The position numbers and the translations under genes were made by a program. Of a stretch of 64,000 nucleotides of DNA, positions 47,769 to 56,390 are shown one piece after another; position 1 is the first letter of the stretch, and the number at the start of each line of letters is the position of its first letter. Source of the stretch: Streptomyces sp. R302 (GTDB lineage Bacteria; Actinomycetota; Actinomycetes; Streptomycetales; Streptomycetaceae); assembly GCF_012927245.1 (NCBI RefSeq), contig NZ_JABBGE010000003.1:248001-312000 (forward strand). The letters are read 5' to 3'. The notes under the pieces were generated by a model. The model was not told the DNA's origin and ran no database searches. It was given only the letters and a program-made list of their open reading frames with translations.

Positions 47769-48959
47769 ATGACCGAACTGCCCCGCATCATCAGCGTCGA
47801 CGACCACGTGATCGAGCCCGCCCACCTCTTCGACACCTGGCTGCCCGCGAAGTACCGGGACCGGGGGCCCAAGGCGCTCACCGCCGGGATCGGCGAGCTC
47901 GCGTACATCGGAGGGAAGTACCAGATCACGATGGACCCGGACGGGCCGCCCGCCGACTGGTGGATCTACGAGGACCTGAAGTTCCCGTACAAGCGGAACA
48001 TCGCGGCCGTCGGCTTCGACCGGGACGACATGACCCTGGAGGGGATCACCCGGGAGGAGATGCGGCGGGGCTGCTGGGACCCGAAGGCGCGGCTCGCGGA
48101 CATGGACCTCAACCACGTCGAGGCGTCCCTCTGCTTCCCGACCTTCCCGCGCTTCTGCGGGCAGACCTTCGCCGAGGCGCACGACAAGGAGGTCGCCTTC
48201 GCGTGCGTGCGCGCGTACAACGACTGGATGGTCGAGGAGTGGTGCGGGGACAGCGGCGGCCGGCTGATCCCGCTCTGCATCATCCCGCTCTGGGACATCG
48301 ACCTCGCCGTCGCGGAGATCCGGCGGAACGCCGCCCGGGGGGTGAAGGCCGTGACCTTCTCCGAGATCCCCACCCACCTGGGGCTGCCGTCGATCCACTC
48401 CGGCTACTGGGATCCGTTCTTCGCCGTCTGCCAGGAGACCGGGACGGTCGTGAACATGCATATTGGATCCAGTAGCCAGATGCCGGCGGCGTCCCCCGAC
48501 GCCCCGCCCGCCGTCCAGGCCAGCCTCAGCTTCAACAACGCGATGGCCTCGATGATGGACTTCCTCTTCAGCGGGGTCCTGGTCAAGTACCCGCGCCTCA
48601 AGCTCGCCTACAGCGAGGGCCAGATGGGGTGGATCCCGTACGCACTGGAGCGCGCCGACGACGTGTGGGAGGAGCACCGCGCCTGGGGCGGCGTCCGCGA
48701 CCTGATCCCCGAGCCGCCGTCCACGTACTACTACCGGCAGATCTTCTGCTGCTTCTTCCGCGACAAGCACGGCATCGCCTCGCTCGACGTCGTGGGCCGG
48801 GACAACGCCACCTTCGAGACCGACTACCCGCACGTCGACTCGACCTTCCCGCACACCAAGGAGGTCGCCCTCGACCACGTCCGGGGCCTCGACGACGAGA
48901 CCGTCTACAAGCTGATGCGTGGTAACGCCATCCGCATGCTCGACCTCGGAATCGTGTGA
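47769..48959 (+). CDS. Amidohydrolase-family (PF04909-type) metal-dependent hydrolase
   Basis: 396 residues, TIM-barrel fold. SVDDHVIEPAHLFDTWLPAK is the N-terminal metal-binding segment (here D-D-H-V-I-E), HIGSSSQMPAASPD carries a central histidine, and FETDYPHVDSTFPHT supplies the C-terminal aspartate/histidine block. Members act as decarboxylases or ring hydrolases in degradation of aromatic or cyclic acids; substrate unknown. GAGGAGG precedes ATG 47769. It is the first gene of an operon with two acyl-CoA dehydrogenases and has operator copy B in its leader. Confidence 0.87.
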   Translation: MTELPRIISVDDHVIEPAHLFDTWLPAKYRDRGPKALTAGIGELAYIGGKYQITMDPDGPPADWWIYEDLKFPYKRNIAAVGFDRDDMTLEGITREEMRRGCWDPKARLADMDLNHVEASLCFPTFPRFCGQTFAEAHDKEVAFACVRAYNDWMVEEWCGDSGGRLIPLCIIPLWDIDLAVAEIRRNAARGVKAVTFSEIPTHLGLPSIHSGYWDPFFAVCQETGTVVNMHIGSSSQMPAASPDAPPAVQASLSFNNAMASMMDFLFSGVLVKYPRLKLAYSEGQMGWIPYALERADDVWEEHRAWGGVRDLIPEPPSTYYYRQIFCCFFRDKHGIASLDVVGRDNATFETDYPHVDSTFPHTKEVALDHVRGLDDETVYKLMRGNAIRMLDLGIV

Positions 48960-50092
48960 TGGATCTTGGATACAGCGAGGCGGAGGAGGAGTTCCGGGCC
49001 GGACTGCGGAAGTGGCTGCGCTCCGTGCTGCCCCTGCTCCCGCCCCGGCCCGACCCGCTCGACTGGCCGGGCCGGAGGGCGTACGACTGCGGCTGGCAGC
49101 GGCGCCTGTACGACGCCGGGTACGGGCACGTCCACTGGGACGCCTCGCCGACCCGGCGGCTGATCTTCCTGGAGGAGACCGAGCGGGCCGGCGCGCCCTA
49201 CGTCGGCGCCAACTTCGTCGGCCTCCTCCACGCCGGACCCACCATCGCCGCCGAGGGCACGCCCGCACAGCGCGAGCGGTGGCTGGAGCCGGTGCTGCGC
49301 GGCGACGAGGTCTGGTGCCAGGGCTTCAGCGAACCCGACGCCGGCTCCGACTTGGCGTCCCTGCGGACCAGGGCCGTACGGGACGGGGACGCGTACGTCG
49401 TCACCGGGCAGAAGATCTGGACCTCGCACGCCGAGGTCGCCGACTGGTGCGAACTCCTCGTGCGGACCGATCCCGAAGGCCCCAGGCACCGGGGGATCAG
49501 CTGGCTCGCGCTGCCCATGGACGCGCCGGGCGTCACCGTCCGCCCGCTGCGGACCCTCGCCGGGTCCACCGAGTTCGCCGAGCTCTTCCTCGACGAGGTG
49601 CGGGTGCCGGTCGCGAACCGGGTCGGCGAGGAGAACGACGGCTGGCGGGTCACCATGGTCACCCTCTCCTTCGAGCGCGGCACCGCCTTCGTCGGCGAGG
49701 TCGTCGCCTGCCGCCGCCTCCTCGGCGAACTCGCCCGCACCGCACGGGAGAACGGCCGCTGGGACGACCCCGCCCTGCGCCGCCGCGTCGGGCGGCTCGC
49801 CGCCGAGTTCCAGGCGCTGTGGCGGCTCACCCAGCGGAACGTCAGCGAGGCGCAGGCCACCGGCGGAGTCCCCGGCGTCGGCGGCTCCGTCTTCAAGCTG
49901 CACTACTCGCACGCCCGCCAGGAGCTGTACGACACCGCCGCCGAGGTCCTGGGCCCGGACGCGCTCGACCTCGACCGGGAGTGGAACCTCGACCGGCTCT
50001 CCTCCCTCTCGTACACGATCGCCGCCGGCACCAGCCAGATCCAGCGCAACATCGTCGCCGAGCGGATCCTCGGCCTGCCGAAGGGACGGTGA
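48959..50092 (+). CDS. Acyl-CoA dehydrogenase, larger subunit of a probable pair
   Basis: 377 residues. N-terminal helical domain, then FSEPDAGSDLASLRTRAVRD (FAD/substrate block), KIWTSHAEVADWCELLVRTD, and the C-terminal IAAGTSQIQRNIVAERILGL. The YEGT glutamate is replaced (AAGT), as in actinobacterial dehydrogenases that work as heteromers. ATG 48959 shares a base with the amidohydrolase stop (TGATG). The adjacent, shorter homologue suggests an alpha2beta2 enzyme of the FadE28/FadE29 or ChsE type, known from steroid degradation in mycobacteria; that link is inference. Confidence 0.9.
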   Translation: MDLGYSEAEEEFRAGLRKWLRSVLPLLPPRPDPLDWPGRRAYDCGWQRRLYDAGYGHVHWDASPTRRLIFLEETERAGAPYVGANFVGLLHAGPTIAAEGTPAQRERWLEPVLRGDEVWCQGFSEPDAGSDLASLRTRAVRDGDAYVVTGQKIWTSHAEVADWCELLVRTDPEGPRHRGISWLALPMDAPGVTVRPLRTLAGSTEFAELFLDEVRVPVANRVGEENDGWRVTMVTLSFERGTAFVGEVVACRRLLGELARTARENGRWDDPALRRRVGRLAAEFQALWRLTQRNVSEAQATGGVPGVGGSVFKLHYSHARQELYDTAAEVLGPDALDLDREWNLDRLSSLSYTIAAGTSQIQRNIVAERILGLPKGR

Positions 50093-51003
50093 GCCGGGTG
50101 GACTTCCGGCCGGACCAGGACCAGCGGGACCTCGTACGAGGTGTACGGGAGCTGCTCGCCGGCCGCTTCGGGCGCGAGGCGCTGCGGGCGGCCGTGGACG
50201 GAAATGGGGGCGGGGGAGGGGGCGGGGGAGGGGGCGGGGGCGGGGCGCTCGACCGGGGGCTGTGGAAGGAGCTCGGCGACGCCGGGTTCTTCGCGCTGCG
50301 CCTGCCGGAGGAGGAGGGCGGGGTGGGCCTCGGCCTGCCGGAGGCGGTGCTCGTCTTCGAGGAGGCGGGGCGGGCACTGCTGCCGGGGCCGCTTGTCGCT
50401 ACGCATCTGGCTGCGGGGGCGGTTTCCGGTGCCGCGGAGGGGCTCACGGTGGTGACTGAGGTCTCGCCCGAGGGGCTGGTTCCCTGGCTGGACGTCGCCG
50501 ACGTGGTCCTGGGCGACGCGACCGGAGCCGTACCGGTGCGGTCGGTCGATCCGCTGACGCCGCTCCATCGGGTGCCCGGCACCGGGGGCGGGGGCGGGGC
50601 GCCGGAGACGGTCCTTCTCACCGCCGCCGAGCAGGTCGGCACCGCCGCCTGGTGTACCGACGCCGCCGTGGACCACGCGCGGCGGCGGGAGCAGTTCGGG
50701 CAGGTCATCGGGGGGTTCCAGGCCGTGAAGCACCTCTGCGCGGGGATGCTCGTGCGGACCGAGCTGGCGCGGGCGGCCGTGCACGCCGCCGCCGTCACCG
50801 CCGACCCGGTGGAGATCGCCGGGGCCAAGCTGCTCGCCGACGACGCGGCCGTCGCCAACGCGCGGGACTGCCTCCAGGTGCACGGCGGGATGGGGTTCAC
50901 CTGGGAGGCGGACGTCCATCTGCACCTGAAGCGGGCGTGGGTGCGGGCCGTGCTGGTGCTGCCGGGGGAGCGGGCCGCGGAGGAGGTGGCCGCCGCGCTC
51001 TGA
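50089..51003 (+). CDS. Acyl-CoA dehydrogenase, short partner subunit
   Basis: 304 residues, about 75 shorter than a standard member. The N-terminal helical domain (FRPDQDQRDLVRGVRELLAG, FFALRLPEEEGGVGLGLPEA) and C-terminal domain (DHARRREQFGQVIGGFQAVK, DCLQVHGGMGFTWEADVHLH) are present, but the middle beta domain is strongly reduced. A 13-glycine run near residue 45 is encoded by GGGGGC/GGGGGA repeats at 50206-50247. GTG 50089 overlaps the upstream stop (GTGA). Loss of the beta domain fits the non-catalytic or half-site subunit of a heteromeric dehydrogenase. Confidence 0.85.
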   Translation: MSRVDFRPDQDQRDLVRGVRELLAGRFGREALRAAVDGNGGGGGGGGGGGGGALDRGLWKELGDAGFFALRLPEEEGGVGLGLPEAVLVFEEAGRALLPGPLVATHLAAGAVSGAAEGLTVVTEVSPEGLVPWLDVADVVLGDATGAVPVRSVDPLTPLHRVPGTGGGGGAPETVLLTAAEQVGTAAWCTDAAVDHARRREQFGQVIGGFQAVKHLCAGMLVRTELARAAVHAAAVTADPVEIAGAKLLADDAAVANARDCLQVHGGMGFTWEADVHLHLKRAWVRAVLVLPGERAAEEVAAAL

Positions 51004-51343
51004 GCCGGACGGCACGCACGCCGAACTGGTGACGGAACGTGTTCGAATTCCCGGTGACCGTGGGCGGAATGTCGATATCGGGTTGTGTCCTTCGGGGGGT
51101 CGTCACGGGCCGGAGTCGGGGTCCCGCTCCGGTACTCTCCGTGGGATGCGAGTGCTTGTGAGCCCGGGTCGCGCCCCGCGTTCGACTCCCCGCCGCGTGC
51201 GTCGCACAGTATGGACCACGCGTACTCCTTCGCGCTGGAATATGCCCGAAGCGCTTGTTGCGGTGACTGTACGTCAACCATGCTGTCTCACAAGGGAATC
51301 ACGTTCCGTAAAGGTGTGTTCGCCGGTTCGGATGGTGTGAACG
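51004..51343. other. 340-bp intergenic region, lower GC
   Basis: Contains GGAACGTGTTCGA at 51034-51046, close to the TNNAACNNGTTNNA palindrome class, and AT-richer DNA from about 51205 that presumably holds the promoter of the ATP-binding regulator gene. I could not place -10/-35 elements with confidence and see no gene. Confidence 0.5.
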
Positions 51344-51790
51344 GTGCAGGTGCTTCAGGTTCAGTTGGAGGTCGGGCCGGACCCGGCCGAGGTGGGGCGT
51401 GCGCGCCGGTGGGCCCGGAAACGGCTCGCCGGCTCCGGGATAGGGGAGGACGAGCCGCTGGCGGAGACGCTGGTGCTGCTCATCTCCGAGCTCGTCACCA
51501 ACGCGGTGGTGCATACGGGCTGCCCCGCCGTGCTGCGGATGCTCTTCGCGGCGGAGGGCGGGGTGCGGGTCGAGGTCGCCGACAGCAGCGACCGGCCGCC
51601 CCGGCCCCGGCACGCCGAGGGCGAGGACACCAACGGGCGCGGCCTGGAACTGGTCGACGGCCTCGCCGACCGGTGGGGCTGGCAGCCCGAGGGGCGCGGG
51701 AAGAGCATCTGGTGCGAGGTCGACCGGACGCCTGTGGTCGTGCCCTGCGCCGGAGAGGGCGTCAGTTCACCCGGACAGGTGCGCTGTTGA
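51344..51790 (+). CDS. ATP-binding anti-sigma-type regulator (HATPase_c_2)
   Basis: 148 residues, GHKL fold. The N-box is LISELVTNAVVHTG and the G-box region is GEDTNGRGLELVDGLADRWG. This is the RsbW/SpoIIAB-like class, abundant in Streptomyces, which binds sigma factors or STAS proteins, often without kinase activity. It ends in a short tail with two cysteines (VPCAGEG...VRC). A STAS protein is encoded 5.3 kb away at 45566; a functional link is possible but not shown. The start GTG 51344 lacks a clear ribosome site. Confidence 0.85.
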   Translation: MQVLQVQLEVGPDPAEVGRARRWARKRLAGSGIGEDEPLAETLVLLISELVTNAVVHTGCPAVLRMLFAAEGGVRVEVADSSDRPPRPRHAEGEDTNGRGLELVDGLADRWGWQPEGRGKSIWCEVDRTPVVVPCAGEGVSSPGQVRC

Positions 51791-51963
51791 CGGTTCGTTC
51801 CGTTTTGCCCACCCTAGGGTGAGCGATTCGTGGCGAGGGGAGCCGAGGGCCGTGCGCCCTCGGCATGTGCGGGTCGTGGTCGGGTGGCGGCGGCCCGTGC
51901 CGTGCTCGGGGCGCGCGCGAGCGCGCCGCCACCCGCGAGCCCGTGAATCCGGAGCTCAGAAGC

Positions 51964-52022
51964 CCCACAGCCCCGGCGGCCCCGCGGCCCCACAACCCCC
52001 ACAGCCCCGGCGGCCCCGCGGC
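51964..52022. repeat. Two 25-bp direct repeats in a convergent intergenic gap
   Basis: The 25-bp sequence starting CCCACAGCCCCGGCGG occurs at 51964-51988 and again at 51998-52022. It is C-rich on the plus strand and lies just after the end of the cyclase gene. Confidence 0.8.
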
Positions 52023-52046
52023 TCCGAAGCCCCGCAGTCCCGCGGC

Positions 52047-52973
52047 TCAGAAGATCGCGACCGGGGCCACCGGTGTGCCCGTGCCGCCGGCGAAGGGTTC
52101 CGGCATCGCGGAGAGCAGGAAGGCGTAGCGGCCTTCTTGTGCACAGGCTGTGGACAACTCCTCCAGGTTCCAGTTCTGGCCCTGGAGCATCCCCATCTCC
52201 ACCAGGTCGAGCGCGTGCACGCCCAGCCACAGGTCCTCGATCTCCGGCGGGAAGATCTCGAAGGTGAGCGTGTCGTTGGCGACGGCCGCGACGTCCCGGG
52301 CGTGGAACCACTCCGGCGTACGGATCGAGAGCCCGGGCGACGGGAAGGCGTACGCGTGCCGGTCCCCGGCCAGGTACAGCCGCAGCTGCCCGGTCCGTAC
52401 GAGGACGATGTCGCCGGCCCGTACCGTCACCCGCCCGAACTCCGCCGCCTCGTCCAGGTCCTCCGGGGTCACCGCGTGGTCGCCGGGCAGCCGCTCCACG
52501 CCCTTCGCCGCCGCCACGTCGAGCAGCACCCCGCGGCTGACCACGTGCCGGGCCGTGTGGATGCCGCTGAAGGCGGCGCGGCCGTGCGGGGTGACGGTGG
52601 AGGCGGGGCGGCCGTTGTAGATGCGGCCCGAGTGCGAGGCGTGCGTGAGGGCGTCCCAGTGGGTGCCGGCCTGCAGGCCGAGGGTCACGGCGTCGTCGCT
52701 GGTGGCGACCGTGCCGGGGCCGAAGAGCTCCTGGTTGACCTGGACCATGACGTGGAGCGGATTGACCCGGCCGGGGATCATGCCGGTCTGCACGCCGTCC
52801 TGCCGCAGTTCCACGGCGAGGGCCACACGGCGGCCGGTGCGGACGGTGGCGGCGGCCTCGCGGACCACCTCGCCGGAGATCAGGTTCAGCGTGCCGATCT
52901 CGTCTTCCTGGCCCCAACGGCCCCAGTTGTTCACGCGCTTGGCGATCTCGTGGAAAGCGGCGGGGAGGGACAT
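52047..52973 (-). CDS. Cyclase-family protein (kynurenine-formamidase-like hydrolase)
   Basis: 308 residues. The metal-binding stretch of the family, usually HxGTHxDxPxH, appears as LGLQAGTHWDALTHASHSGR. Further blocks: GVLLDVAAAKGVERLPGDHA, AGDIVLVRTGQL and FSPGLSIRTPEWF-like PSPGLSIRTPEWFHARDVAA. It likely hydrolyses an amide or cyclic ester during breakdown of the compound handled by this island. GGAGG lies 5 bases before ATG 52973; ATG 53015 has none. The minus-strand -10 TAGATT (53018-53023) overlaps operator copy C, so it is co-regulated with the divergent SDR operon. Confidence 0.85.
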   Translation of the reverse strand: MSLPAAFHEIAKRVNNWGRWGQEDEIGTLNLISGEVVREAAATVRTGRRVALAVELRQDGVQTGMIPGRVNPLHVMVQVNQELFGPGTVATSDDAVTLGLQAGTHWDALTHASHSGRIYNGRPASTVTPHGRAAFSGIHTARHVVSRGVLLDVAAAKGVERLPGDHAVTPEDLDEAAEFGRVTVRAGDIVLVRTGQLRLYLAGDRHAYAFPSPGLSIRTPEWFHARDVAAVANDTLTFEIFPPEIEDLWLGVHALDLVEMGMLQGQNWNLEELSTACAQEGRYAFLLSAMPEPFAGGTGTPVAPVAIF

Positions 52974-53020
52974 CGGGGCCTCCGGGGTCTTGTTTTCCGG
53001 TGTCTGACGGCCCATAGAAT

Positions 53021-53035
53021 CTAACGGACCGTCAG
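53021..53035. promoter_or_regulatory. Operator copy C with overlapping divergent -10 elements
   Basis: CTAACGGACCGTCAG, one base from the shared palindrome. TAGAAT (53015-53020, plus strand) abuts it and TAGATT (53018-53023, minus strand) overlaps it, so one bound dimer would silence both the SDR and cyclase promoters. Confidence 0.65.
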
Positions 53036-53057
53036 AAACTGCGGGAAGGGGCCGGAG

Positions 53058-53972
53058 ATGGGGAACTTCTTGGCGGGCAAGGTCGTCGCCGTGACCGGAG
53101 CGGGACGCGGCATCGGCCGCGCGGTCGCCCTCGCGTGCGCCGCCGAGGGGGCGAAGGTCGTCGTCAACGACTACGGCGTCTCCATCGAGGGCGGCGAACC
53201 GACCTCCGAGATCGCGGCGGAGGTCGTGAAGGAGGTCGAGGCGGCGGGCGGCGCGGCCGTCGCCGTCGCCGACGACATCTCGACGATGGCGGGCGGACAG
53301 CGGGTCGTCGACACGGCCCTCGCCGCGTACGGGCGGATCGACGGGGTCGTGTGCGTGGCGGGCATCCTGCGCGAGCGGATGCTCTTCAACATGACCGAGG
53401 AGGAGTGGGACCCGGTCGTCGCCACCCACCTCAAGGGCACCTTCACCGTCTTCCGGGCCGCCTCCGCCGTCATGCGGAAACAGGGCTCGGGCACGCTGAT
53501 CGGCTTCACCAGCGGCAACCACCAGGGGTCCGTGGCGCAGGCCAACTACTCGGCGGCCAAGGGCGGGATCATCTCGCTCGTGCGGAGCGCGGCGCTCGGG
53601 CTCCACAAGTACGGGGTGACCGCGAACGCGGTCGCACCGGTGGCGCGGACGCGGATGTCGGCGAACGTGCCGATGGAGCTGAAGGAGATCGGCTCGGCGG
53701 AGGACGTGGCCGCGCTCGTCGTCTACCTCCTCAGCGACCGCGCCCGCGAGGAGGCCGTCACCGGGCAGGTGTACACGATCGCCGGACCGAAGATCGCGGT
53801 CTGGGCGCAGCCGCGCGAGCTGCGGGCGGCGTACGCGGACGGCGGCGCGTGGACGCCGGAGCGGATCGCGGACTTCCTGCCGGGGACGGTGGGGACGGAC
53901 CCGATGCCGATGCTGGCGCGCCTGGAGGAGATGGCCCGCGCGGCGGCGGCGGGCGACCGCCCGAACCAGTAG
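53058..53972 (+). CDS. Short-chain dehydrogenase/reductase
   Basis: 304 residues, classical SDR with a C-terminal extension. The cofactor motif is TG14-AGRGIG-20 and the catalytic pair is Y164-SAAK-168, with the serine in LIGFTSGNHQGS. The extra 50 residues (VWAQPRELRAAYADGGAWTP onwards) are like those of the (3R)-hydroxyacyl-CoA dehydrogenase domain of MFE-2-type proteins, suggesting a hydroxyacyl-CoA substrate. GGAG precedes ATG 53058. First gene of an SDR-alcohol dehydrogenase operon under operator copy C. Confidence 0.9.
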   Translation: MGNFLAGKVVAVTGAGRGIGRAVALACAAEGAKVVVNDYGVSIEGGEPTSEIAAEVVKEVEAAGGAAVAVADDISTMAGGQRVVDTALAAYGRIDGVVCVAGILRERMLFNMTEEEWDPVVATHLKGTFTVFRAASAVMRKQGSGTLIGFTSGNHQGSVAQANYSAAKGGIISLVRSAALGLHKYGVTANAVAPVARTRMSANVPMELKEIGSAEDVAALVVYLLSDRAREEAVTGQVYTIAGPKIAVWAQPRELRAAYADGGAWTPERIADFLPGTVGTDPMPMLARLEEMARAAAAGDRPNQ

Positions 53973-54014
53973 TCCGGCAGACCGAGAGCGGCACAGGCAG
54001 AGGGAGGGGTCGTC

Positions 54015-55064
54015 GTGCGGGGTGTGGTGTTCGACGGGAAGGACGTCGAGGTCGTCGCGGATCTGGAGGTGCGGGATCCGGGGCCGGGGGAGGTGCTGGT
54101 CGGGATCCGGGCCGCCGGGCTCTGCCACAGCGATCTGTCCGTCATCGACGGGACGATCCCGTTCCCGCCGCCCGTCGTGCTCGGGCACGAGGGCGCGGGG
54201 GTGGTCGAGGCCGTCGGGGACGGGGTCGCGCACGTCCGCGCGGGGGACCACGTCGCGCTGTCGACGCTGGCGAACTGCGGGGCCTGCGCCGACTGCGACG
54301 CCGGGCGGCCGACCATGTGCCGGAAGGCCATCGGGATGCCGGGGCAGCCGTTCTCACGGCAGGGGAAGCCGCTCTTCCAGTTCGCCTCGAACTCCTCCTT
54401 CGCGGAGCGGACCGTCGTCAGGGCCGTCCAGGCCGTGAAGATCCCGGACGACGTGCCGTTCGCCTCCGCCGCGCTCCTCGGCTGCGGCGTCCTCACCGGC
54501 GTCGGAGCCGTACTGAACCGCGCGAAGGTCGCCCGCGGCGACACCGTCGTCGTCATCGGCACCGGCGGGATCGGGCTCAACGTCATCCAGGGTGCCCGGA
54601 TCGCGGGCGCGCGCGTGATCGTCGCCGTCGACACGAACCCGGAGAAGGAGGCCGTGGCCCTGCGGTTCGGGGCGACGCACTTCCTCGGCTCCGCCGACGG
54701 CGTGCGGGGCGTGCTGCCGACCGGCGCCGACCACGTCTTCGAGTGCGTCGGGCACACCGGTCTCGTCCGGACCGCGATCGACCTCCTCGACCGGCACGGG
54801 CAGGCCGTGCTGCTCGGGATGACCGCGCCGAAGGCGGAGGCGAGCTTCCTGCCGGCCGCGATGTTCCTCGACAAGTCGATCCTCGGCTGCCGCTACGGCT
54901 CCTCCCGCCCGCAGAAGGACATCCCGCTCTACACCGAGCTGTACCGCACCGGCGAGCTCCTCCTCGACGAACTGGTCACCGCGTCCTACCCGGTGGAGGA
55001 GTTCGAGCGGGCGCGGGAGGACGCGGAGGCGGGGAAGGTGGCGCGGGGGGTGCTCGTCTTCTAG
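54015..55064 (+). CDS. Zinc-dependent alcohol dehydrogenase (MDR superfamily)
   Basis: 349 residues. Catalytic zinc ligands C37 and H58-E59 (GLCHSDL, VVLGHEGAG), structural zinc site in CGACADCDAGRPTMC, and Rossmann motif VIGTGGIGLNVIQG. It oxidises an alcohol with NAD(P). Relatives of this class III-like group include mycothiol-dependent formaldehyde dehydrogenase (MscR) and AdhD types; the exact one is not decidable. GGGAGGGG precedes GTG 54015, 42 bp after the SDR gene. A TNNAACNNGTTNNA palindrome overlaps its stop. Confidence 0.88.
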   Translation: MRGVVFDGKDVEVVADLEVRDPGPGEVLVGIRAAGLCHSDLSVIDGTIPFPPPVVLGHEGAGVVEAVGDGVAHVRAGDHVALSTLANCGACADCDAGRPTMCRKAIGMPGQPFSRQGKPLFQFASNSSFAERTVVRAVQAVKIPDDVPFASAALLGCGVLTGVGAVLNRAKVARGDTVVVIGTGGIGLNVIQGARIAGARVIVAVDTNPEKEAVALRFGATHFLGSADGVRGVLPTGADHVFECVGHTGLVRTAIDLLDRHGQAVLLGMTAPKAEASFLPAAMFLDKSILGCRYGSSRPQKDIPLYTELYRTGELLLDELVTASYPVEEFERAREDAEAGKVARGVLVF

Positions 55065-55075
55065 AACGCGTTCGA
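55062..55075. promoter_or_regulatory. TAGAACGCGTTCGA palindrome (KstR-like consensus)
   Basis: Matches every fixed base of the published mycobacterial KstR pattern TNNAACNNGTTNNA. It overlaps the alcohol dehydrogenase stop and lies 32 bp before the MFS gene. Other TetR proteins recognise similar sites. Confidence 0.4.
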
Positions 55076-55106
55076 GATCCTCGTCCCACGGCGGTACGTT
55101 CGCCGG

Positions 55107-56390
55107 ATGCCGTACCGAGCGCTCCTCACGCGTCCCGTCCTCACCTGGTGCGCTGTGACCGCGGCGGCCCGGACGCCGGTCGCCATGGCGCCTCTGGCGC
55201 TGGTGTTCCTGGTGCGGGAGCGGCCGGGCGGGTACAGCCTCGGGGCGGTGCTCGCGGCCGTGTACGTGATCGGGGAGATCCTCGCCGCGCCGGTGCTCGG
55301 CCTGCGGATGCGGGCCGAGCGGGCGCGGCCGCAGATGGCGGGCGGGCTCGCCGTGGGCGCGGCCGGGTTCGCGGGGCTCGGACTCGCACCGGGCGCCCAC
55401 CCGGGCGTGCTCGGGGCGCTGGCGTTCCTGGCCGGGGCAGGTCCGGTCGCCGTGTCGGCGGGGCTGCGAGCACTGCTCACCGGGATGGTGAAGGAACGAT
55501 CCGTCACCCAGGCGCTGAGCCTGGAGTCCATGCTGACCTTCGGGATCTGGGCGGCCGCGCCCGCGCTGACGACCGGCCTCGCGCTCGGCGCCGCCCCCGC
55601 CGTACCGCTGCTCCTCCAGGCCGCGCTGATGGCGGCCGGACTCGCGGGCCTGTGGCTGCTGCCCGCCGGATGGTCGGCGGAGGCGCCGGAGAAGGACGGG
55701 CCGGGCAGGCGGCGGGCGCTGCTCGCGGCCTGGCCGGTGTACGTCCTCGGGGCCGCGTCGCTGACCCTCCTCGCGCTCGCCGAACTGATCCTGCCCGCCC
55801 TCCTCGAACAGCGCGGCATCGCCATCGGCTGGGCGGGCCCCCTGCTCGCCGGCTTCTCGCTCGGGTCGGTCGCCGGTTCCTTCCTGTACGGGCTCCGCTC
55901 CGACTGGCCCGGGCCGCTCCCGGCGCAATCGCTCCTGCTCGTCCTCGGGGTGACCGCCGGCGTGACGGCGGTGGCCCTGCTGCCCGGTGCCCTCGCCCTC
56001 GGCATCGCCCTGACGGCCGCCGGCCTCCTCCAGGCCCCCGCGATGCTCACCCGCAACCTGGCCCTGCGCCGCCTGCTCCCGCCGTCGGCCCTGGCCGCCG
56101 GCTACTCGATCATGTACGCGGCCGTCGGCGCCGGATACGCGGCGAGCGGCACACTCGCGGGCGGCCTGCTGCGGTTCGTCGCCCCGTCGACGGCGATCCT
56201 GTACGGGGTGGGCCTGACCCTGCTGCTCGTCACGGCCGCGGCACTCGGCGAGCTGAGGCTCGTACGGAAGGCGGACAGGAACCGGGACGAGAACCGGGAC
56301 GAGAGCGGGGAGGGGAACCGGGAGCGGGAGGCGGCGCGTCCGGAGGGTGAGAAGTCCGAGCCCGCCGCCGTCGAGACGAGGAACTCCTGA
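55107..56390 (+). CDS. MFS transporter
   Basis: 427 residues with 12 predicted membrane helices, ending in a charged cytoplasmic tail rich in Arg/Asp/Glu (RKADRNRDENRDESGEGNRE). The sequence is of the YfcJ/arabinose-efflux-like exporter group, with no drug-specific motif seen. Its stop overlaps the ATG of the following lipoprotein gene (TGATG), so the two are coupled. Substrate unknown. Confidence 0.83.
   Translation: MPYRALLTRPVLTWCAVTAAARTPVAMAPLALVFLVRERPGGYSLGAVLAAVYVIGEILAAPVLGLRMRAERARPQMAGGLAVGAAGFAGLGLAPGAHPGVLGALAFLAGAGPVAVSAGLRALLTGMVKERSVTQALSLESMLTFGIWAAAPALTTGLALGAAPAVPLLLQAALMAAGLAGLWLLPAGWSAEAPEKDGPGRRRALLAAWPVYVLGAASLTLLALAELILPALLEQRGIAIGWAGPLLAGFSLGSVAGSFLYGLRSDWPGPLPAQSLLLVLGVTAGVTAVALLPGALALGIALTAAGLLQAPAMLTRNLALRRLLPPSALAAGYSIMYAAVGAGYAASGTLAGGLLRFVAPSTAILYGVGLTLLLVTAAALGELRLVRKADRNRDENRDESGEGNREREAARPEGEKSEPAAVETRNS

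Noticed and set aside
51150..51215. tRNA-like GTTCGACTCCC segment
   Set aside because: It resembles a T-arm but no acceptor, D or anticodon stems can be built around it.
53135..56350. A 1071-codon open frame on the plus strand
   Set aside because: It is the out-of-frame shadow of the SDR, alcohol dehydrogenase and MFS genes, all of which have clear domains in other frames.
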